Shown here: positions 6,332 to 9,426 of the stretch, in pieces | Layout: the number at the start of each line of letters is the position of its first letter | Position numbering within the stretch: the first letter of the stretch is position 1 | NCBI GenBank assembly: GCA_016206755.1 | Contig: JACQQZ010000021.1 | Location: 1-9,426 of the forward strand | Reading direction: 5' to 3' | Source: Candidatus Omnitrophota bacterium | GTDB taxonomy: Bacteria; Omnitrophota; Gorgyraeia; 1-14-0-20-64-10; JACQQZ01 | DNA: 9,426 bases | Position numbers and translations under genes: made by a program | The notes under the pieces: generated by a model | Databases searched by the model: none | The model's input: only the letters and a program-made list of their open reading frames with translations | What the model was told of the DNA's origin: nothing

Positions 6332-7350
6332 TTGCCTTGGGGATTGAAACCTCTTGCGATGAAACGGCAGTGGGTCTTGTGGAAAAAGCCCGGAAGATTT
6401 TGGGTCACAGCATGGTCTCCAGCGTGGCATTCCATCGCCGGTACGGCGGCGTGGTTCCCGAGATTGCATGCCGCCATCACGCGGAGCTGGTGACGTACTG
6501 CCTGGAGGACGCCCTGCGCCAGGCCGGTGTTCCGCCCTCGGAGGTCGGTCTGGTGGCCGTCACTTACGGTCCGGGGTTGCCGGGGGCGTTGCTGGTCGGT
6601 CTGGCCGCCGCCAAGTCGCTCAGTTTCGCATGGAAGGTTCCTCTGCTGGGCGTCAACCACCTGCACGCCCATTTGTACGCAGCGCTCATGACGCATGAAC
6701 CTGCTTCATGGCCCAAGCGATCCATCGGTTTGGTGATCTCCGGAGGCCACACGGCTTTGGTCAAGCTCAAAGGAATTTCCGGGCATCAGATTTTAGGCCA
6801 AACCCGCGATGATGCCGTCGGGGAAGCATTTGATAAAGTCGCCAAGCTTTTGGGATTGGGATATCCCGGAGGGCCGGAGATCGAAAAGATGGCGCCCCAG
6901 GGAGATCCTCGCCGGATGAAGTTTTCGATCCCGAAAATCAAATCAGGGACGCCGTGGGATTTTAGTTTCAGCGGCGTCAAGACGGCTGTTCTCAGACGGG
7001 TGGAAGAGGCGCGGCGAACAGGGGAGTTCGGTCCTGTTTTTGCGGCCGACATGGCCGCGAGTTTTCAGGATTTTGTCGTCGAAGAGATCCTCTCGAAATC
7101 CATTTCCGCATGCCGCACGACACGATCCCGGGCTCTGTTGGCCGGGGGAGGCGTGGCCGCCAATCTTTTTTTAAGAGGAAGGTTGCAAGAGGCGTGCCGG
7201 GCTGAGAAAATAAAGCTGTACCTGCCGGCACCGTTGCTGACCACCGACAACGCGGCGATGGTGGCGGGATTGGGCTGTACATTGTACGCGCGGGAAGGCG
7301 CGCGATCGCAACTGTCGCTGGCTGCAGAACCGAATTTGGGGATGCGATGA
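6328..7350 (+). CDS. tsaD: tRNA N6-threonylcarbamoyladenosine synthase subunit TsaD
   Basis: TsaD transfers the threonylcarbamoyl group from threonylcarbamoyl-AMP to A37 of tRNAs that read ANN codons, working in the cytoplasm with TsaB and TsaE (TsaC makes the intermediate). The 340-residue length and sequence are typical: IETSCDET at the start, VAVTYGPGLPGALLVGL, the metal-binding NHLHAH with H111 and H115, ISGGHTALV, DDAVGEAFDKVAKLLGLGYPGG, FSFSGVKTA, LAGGGVAAN and TTDNAAMV with D307. H111 and H115 match the E. coli numbering. It starts in an ATGA overlap with the deacetylase gene and ends in another with the MgtC-family gene. None of the partner genes tsaB, tsaC or tsaE is in this window. 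Confidence 0.98.
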   Translation: MIALGIETSCDETAVGLVEKARKILGHSMVSSVAFHRRYGGVVPEIACRHHAELVTYCLEDALRQAGVPPSEVGLVAVTYGPGLPGALLVGLAAAKSLSFAWKVPLLGVNHLHAHLYAALMTHEPASWPKRSIGLVISGGHTALVKLKGISGHQILGQTRDDAVGEAFDKVAKLLGLGYPGGPEIEKMAPQGDPRRMKFSIPKIKSGTPWDFSFSGVKTAVLRRVEEARRTGEFGPVFAADMAASFQDFVVEEILSKSISACRTTRSRALLAGGGVAANLFLRGRLQEACRAEKIKLYLPAPLLTTDNAAMVAGLGCTLYAREGARSQLSLAAEPNLGMR

Positions 7351-8021
7351 CACCGGATTTTAATACGTTGGCTTTATTTCGCATGGCACTTGCGGCGGTG
7401 TTGGGAGGCGCGATCGGTTATGAGCGTGAGCTGCACGGGCGCGCCGCCGGTTTGCGCACCCACGTTCTCGTCTGTGTCGGGTCTGCGCTCATCATGCTGA
7501 CCGCCGAGCACCTGTTCAATGTCTACGCCGGCCGCGCCAACGTCGATCCGGGCCGTTTTGCGGCGCATGTGGTCAGCGGAATCGGTTTCCTGGGCGCGGG
7601 GACCATCCTCCAATTCCGGACGTCGGTGCGCGGTTTGACGACGGCGGCCGGTCTCTGGGCGGCCGCCGGAATCGGCCTGGCGGCCGGGTCCGGATTTTAC
7701 GCCGGGGCCCTGGGCGCGACCGTGCTGGTGCTTTCCTCCCTGTATCTTTTGACGCAACTGGAATGGAAATATGTTCGAAAAAGCCGGTACAAGGTTCTCA
7801 CCATTCATGCGGACAATCAGCTGGATGTTTTGAGCGCTGTCCGGTCGGCGCTGTCCCGGTACGGTGTCACGGTCCAGGATTTTGAGATTCGCAAGCAGGA
7901 AGGGCAGATGGTGTTGGAGTTGGCGATTTATTTGTCCTCTCACCATCAGGATGATGAGCTGACCCGGGCCATTTTGGCGGTGCCAGGCGTCCTCCGGATG
8001 GTGTGGGGCGCTGAAGGTTAA
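7347..8021 (+). CDS. MgtC/SapB family membrane protein
   Basis: This 224-residue inner-membrane protein has about five hydrophobic segments, at roughly 7-24, 38-55, 72-88, 96-112 and 117-137. The MgtC/SapB signatures are GGAIGYERE with GRAAGLRTH near the start, SGIGFLGAGTIL, and RGLTTAAGLWAAAGIGLAAG. A soluble C-terminal region at about 147-221 resembles the ACT-like tail of the longer members. In pathogens MgtC supports survival at low magnesium and restrains the F1Fo ATP synthase, but most environmental homologues have no proven role, so I assign the family and not the function. The ATG is in an ATGA overlap with tsaD, with GGGGA at 7338-7342 as ribosome-binding site. No magnesium-responsive leader is seen upstream, since the gene sits in mid-operon. 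Confidence 0.93.
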   Translation: MTPDFNTLALFRMALAAVLGGAIGYERELHGRAAGLRTHVLVCVGSALIMLTAEHLFNVYAGRANVDPGRFAAHVVSGIGFLGAGTILQFRTSVRGLTTAAGLWAAAGIGLAAGSGFYAGALGATVLVLSSLYLLTQLEWKYVRKSRYKVLTIHADNQLDVLSAVRSALSRYGVTVQDFEIRKQEGQMVLELAIYLSSHHQDDELTRAILAVPGVLRMVWGAEG

Positions 8022-8035
8022 AAAGGGGGTTCCTC

Positions 8036-8575
8036 ATGTTGGGCAAACCGAATCGTCCTGCCGAAACAAACGCAGCCGACCGCGTTCTCGAAGTGACGGC
8101 ATCGATGCAGGGAACGCTTGCGTTTAAGGATCCGGTGAATCTTCGAATCAGCGGGAAATTCGAGGGGACATTGGATACGCTGGGGAGCTTGACCATCGGA
8201 GAAAAAGCTCAAGTGGATGCGCAGATTACCGGCGAAATGGTGACGGTAGCCGGCCGGGTCCAAGGGAAAATCATTGCCCGGCAATCGCTGCGATTGGTTG
8301 CCCCAGCCCATCTGTCCGGAGAAGTCTGGACGCCGCGGCTGGTGGTGGAAGAGGGCGCCGTGCTCGATGGAATTTGCCGAATGCAGGAAGCGGCCGCCGC
8401 CAGCACATCGCGCTGGTTGTCGGAAGAAGAAGTTGCGCAGTATTTGGAAATCGAGCCCAAAGTGGTCCGGCAATGGGCTTCTCAGGGGCGCATCCCGGCT
8501 TCCCGCGAAGGAGAGGCCTGGCGTTTTGAAAAATCCCGTTTGGATCAGTGGATTGCGACTGAGCGGTCCCGGTAA
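8036..8575 (+). CDS. Bactofilin fused to C-terminal excisionase-type HTH domain
   Basis: This 179-residue protein has two domains. Residues about 17-115 are a bactofilin (polymer-forming beta-helix): LRISGKFEGTLDTLGSLTIG, then VTVAGRVQGKI, SGEVWTPRLVVEEGAVLDG. Bactofilins form unassisted filaments that place envelope enzymes or chromosome proteins. Residues about 126-175 are a winged helix-turn-helix of the HTH_17/MerR type: WLSEEEVAQYLEI, VVRQWASQGRIP, EAWRFEKSRLDQW. An Ala-rich linker (118-125) joins them. There is no transmembrane segment. The Shine-Dalgarno AAGGGGG (8023-8029) stands 6 bases before the ATG, and 14 bases separate it from the MgtC-family gene. A DNA-binding-type domain on a cytoskeletal polymer is unusual; such HTH modules can also bind proteins, so DNA binding is an inference. 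The next gene carries a second copy of this HTH type. Confidence 0.92.
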   Translation: MLGKPNRPAETNAADRVLEVTASMQGTLAFKDPVNLRISGKFEGTLDTLGSLTIGEKAQVDAQITGEMVTVAGRVQGKIIARQSLRLVAPAHLSGEVWTPRLVVEEGAVLDGICRMQEAAAASTSRWLSEEEVAQYLEIEPKVVRQWASQGRIPASREGEAWRFEKSRLDQWIATERSR

Positions 8576-8576
8576 T

Positions 8577-8600
8577 ACCCCGGTCATTGCCGCCGGGGGT
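8577..8600 (+). promoter_or_regulatory. mRNA hairpin covering the Shine-Dalgarno of the HTH-membrane gene
   Basis: ACCCCGG (8577-8583) can pair with CCG-GGGGT (8593-8600, one bulged G at 8595), with a 9-base loop. The right arm contains the GGGGG at 8595-8599 that is the only visible Shine-Dalgarno for the ATG at 8606. The stem begins one base after the bactofilin stop. Folded, it would hide the ribosome-binding site; ribosomes finishing the bactofilin gene would open it, coupling the two. No U-run follows, so it is unlikely to be a terminator. Confidence 0.35.
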
Positions 8601-8605
8601 GCTCC

Positions 8606-8917
8606 ATGAGCGAAAAGCTGCTCACAACTGTCGAGGTTGCCAGGCAACTGAATGTTCCGGAATCCGAAGTGGAGCGTTTGGCGCGCGAAGGGCAGTTGAA
8701 GGGGTTGTGGATTGGCGGGGAGCTGCTGCGTTTTCATCCAGACGATGTGGGGCGTTGGCAGTCCCAATCACGGGAAGCACCCTCTCCGAGCTGCTCCAAG
8801 CGCCCGCGTTTTTCCGTTTTGGAACGGCTGCGGGATCTTCTGTACACGTATGATTTTTACGTTTTGGCCGTCCTGTTGGTTGCCGCCATGGTGGGACTGA
8901 TCATTGCCTTCCGGTAG
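8606..8917 (+). CDS. Small HTH_17/MerR-type protein with C-terminal membrane anchor
   Basis: This 103-residue protein begins with a winged helix-turn-helix of the excisionase type (residues about 5-52): LLTTVEVARQLNVPESEVERL, AREGQLKGLWIGG, LLRFHPDDVGRW. A polar linker with basic residues follows (53-77), then a hydrophobic helix at about 82-101 (FYVLAVLLVAAMVGLIIAF) that should span the membrane and leave the HTH in the cytoplasm as a tail-anchored protein. The start is the ATG at 8606 with GGGGG at 8595-8599 as ribosome-binding site. It shares the HTH type with the preceding bactofilin fusion (common pattern EVA, L, G, RF, W), which suggests duplication or joint function. A regulator, a DNA-membrane tether or a protein-protein adaptor all fit; I know no named gene. 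The end overlaps larB by 14 bases. Confidence 0.85.
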   Translation: MSEKLLTTVEVARQLNVPESEVERLAREGQLKGLWIGGELLRFHPDDVGRWQSQSREAPSPSCSKRPRFSVLERLRDLLYTYDFYVLAVLLVAAMVGLIIAFR

Positions 8918-9426
8918 CACGCCCGTTACCGTTTACTCGCAACGCCTCAAGCGCCTGCTCCAGAACATTCAAGCCGGAGAAGTCTCCGTCGCGCAAGGCC
9001 TGCACGCGCTTCGAGAGCTTCCATTTTCAGATCTGGCTTACGCCAAATTGGATCATCACCGCTTGTTGCGCCGCGGATTTCCGGAAGTAGTTTACGGAAA
9101 GGGCAAAACGGTCGGCCAGATTGTTTCCATCGCGGAGCGCTTCATCCAAAAAGGGCAGCCGGTGGTGATTACGCGCGCTTCGGCTGCGGTGGCCGCCCGC
9201 TTGAAACGGAAAGACCGCTCGATGCGTTACGACGCTGGCTCCGGCGTGGTGGTTTTGAATTTTCCGGCTCAGCGGATGCGAGGGTCGGTCGCTTTGGTCA
9301 CTGCCGGAACCAGCGACATGCCGGTGGCTGCCGAGGCGAAAATCATTCTTGAGCTCATGGGCAGGCGCGTCGTTGAAATTTATGATGTGGGTGTGGCCGG
9401 ATTGCACCGGCTCATGCATCACTTGC
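8904..9426 (+). CDS. larB: Nickel-pincer cofactor biosynthesis protein LarB (3' end outside window)
   Basis: LarB carboxylates nicotinic acid adenine dinucleotide and cleaves off AMP, the first step toward the nickel-pincer nucleotide cofactor of lactate racemase and related LarA enzymes; LarE and LarC follow. The 174 visible residues match the family: LPFSDLAYAKLDHHRLLRRGFPEVVYGKGKT, split by family as the N-terminal domain, then the PurE-like domain with VTAGTSDMPVAAEA, LMGRRVVEIYDVGVAGLHRL. The usual length is about 250, so roughly 70% is here, and the catalytic Cys expected further on is not in view. The frame is closed by TGA at 8898-8900, and the first usable start is TTG at 8904, with GGTGGGA at 8890-8896 as ribosome-binding site. 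That puts the start inside the HTH-membrane gene. Older databases may label it an AIR carboxylase-like protein. Confidence 0.93.
   Translation, partial: MPSGSTPVTVYSQRLKRLLQNIQAGEVSVAQGLHALRELPFSDLAYAKLDHHRLLRRGFPEVVYGKGKTVGQIVSIAERFIQKGQPVVITRASAAVAARLKRKDRSMRYDAGSGVVVLNFPAQRMRGSVALVTAGTSDMPVAAEAKIILELMGRRVVEIYDVGVAGLHRLMHHL

Noticed and set aside
8577..8600. Hairpin as a transcription terminator between the two HTH genes
   Set aside because: No U-run follows, the stem covers the next gene's Shine-Dalgarno, and the genes before and after appear to belong to one operon.
1..9426. CRISPR array, tRNA, rRNA or insertion sequence
   Set aside because: I saw no regularly spaced repeats, no cloverleaf-like GTTCRA segments with acceptor ends, no rRNA-like blocks and no transposase frame on either strand.

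Overview
The window is a densely packed stretch of bacterial chromosome in which every convincing gene is on the + strand. The core from about 1000 to the right edge is GC-rich (roughly 58-60% by eye on sampled lines) and looks like one long operon. The gene set (GatCAB amidotransferase, periplasmic S41 peptidase paired with a YibQ-type deacetylase, bactofilin, LarB) points to a diderm bacterium that makes Gln-tRNA and/or Asn-tRNA by transamidation. The style resembles uncultivated lineages such as Omnitrophota, but that is a guess from gene content, because no rRNA is present.

Left edge (1-850): an AT-richer segment (roughly 40% GC by eye) holds the 3' end of an unrecognised gene with a basic tail. 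It is coupled by an ATGA overlap to an NYN/LabA-type (PIN-like) nuclease gene. The nuclease gene is broken: an in-frame TAA sits after codon 31, and about 14-16 family-typical codons appear to be missing at the same place. A strong hairpin follows at 857-887. Positions 849-1023 are non-coding and hold that hairpin, a near-palindrome at 938-958 and a good sigma70-type promoter (TTGACA, 17-base spacer, TACTAT) just before gatC.

Core (1024-8021): gatC, gatA, gatB, an S41/CtpA peptidase, a YibQ-like divergent polysaccharide deacetylase, tsaD and an MgtC/SapB-family membrane protein. gatC and gatA overlap by 8 bases; the next five junctions are all 4-base ATGA or GTGA overlaps, so translation is probably coupled. 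The genes combine tRNA charging fidelity (GatCAB), the tRNA modification t6A (TsaD) and cell-envelope upkeep (CtpA, YibQ, MgtC).

Right part (8022-9426) is the most unusual. A bactofilin fused at its C-terminus to an excisionase/MerR-type winged HTH is followed after 30 bases by a small protein carrying the same kind of HTH, anchored by a C-terminal transmembrane helix. The pair could tie a cytoskeletal polymer and the membrane to DNA or to each other. I do not know of a described system of this form. The window ends inside larB, a nickel-pincer cofactor gene that starts at a TTG inside the end of the HTH-membrane gene.
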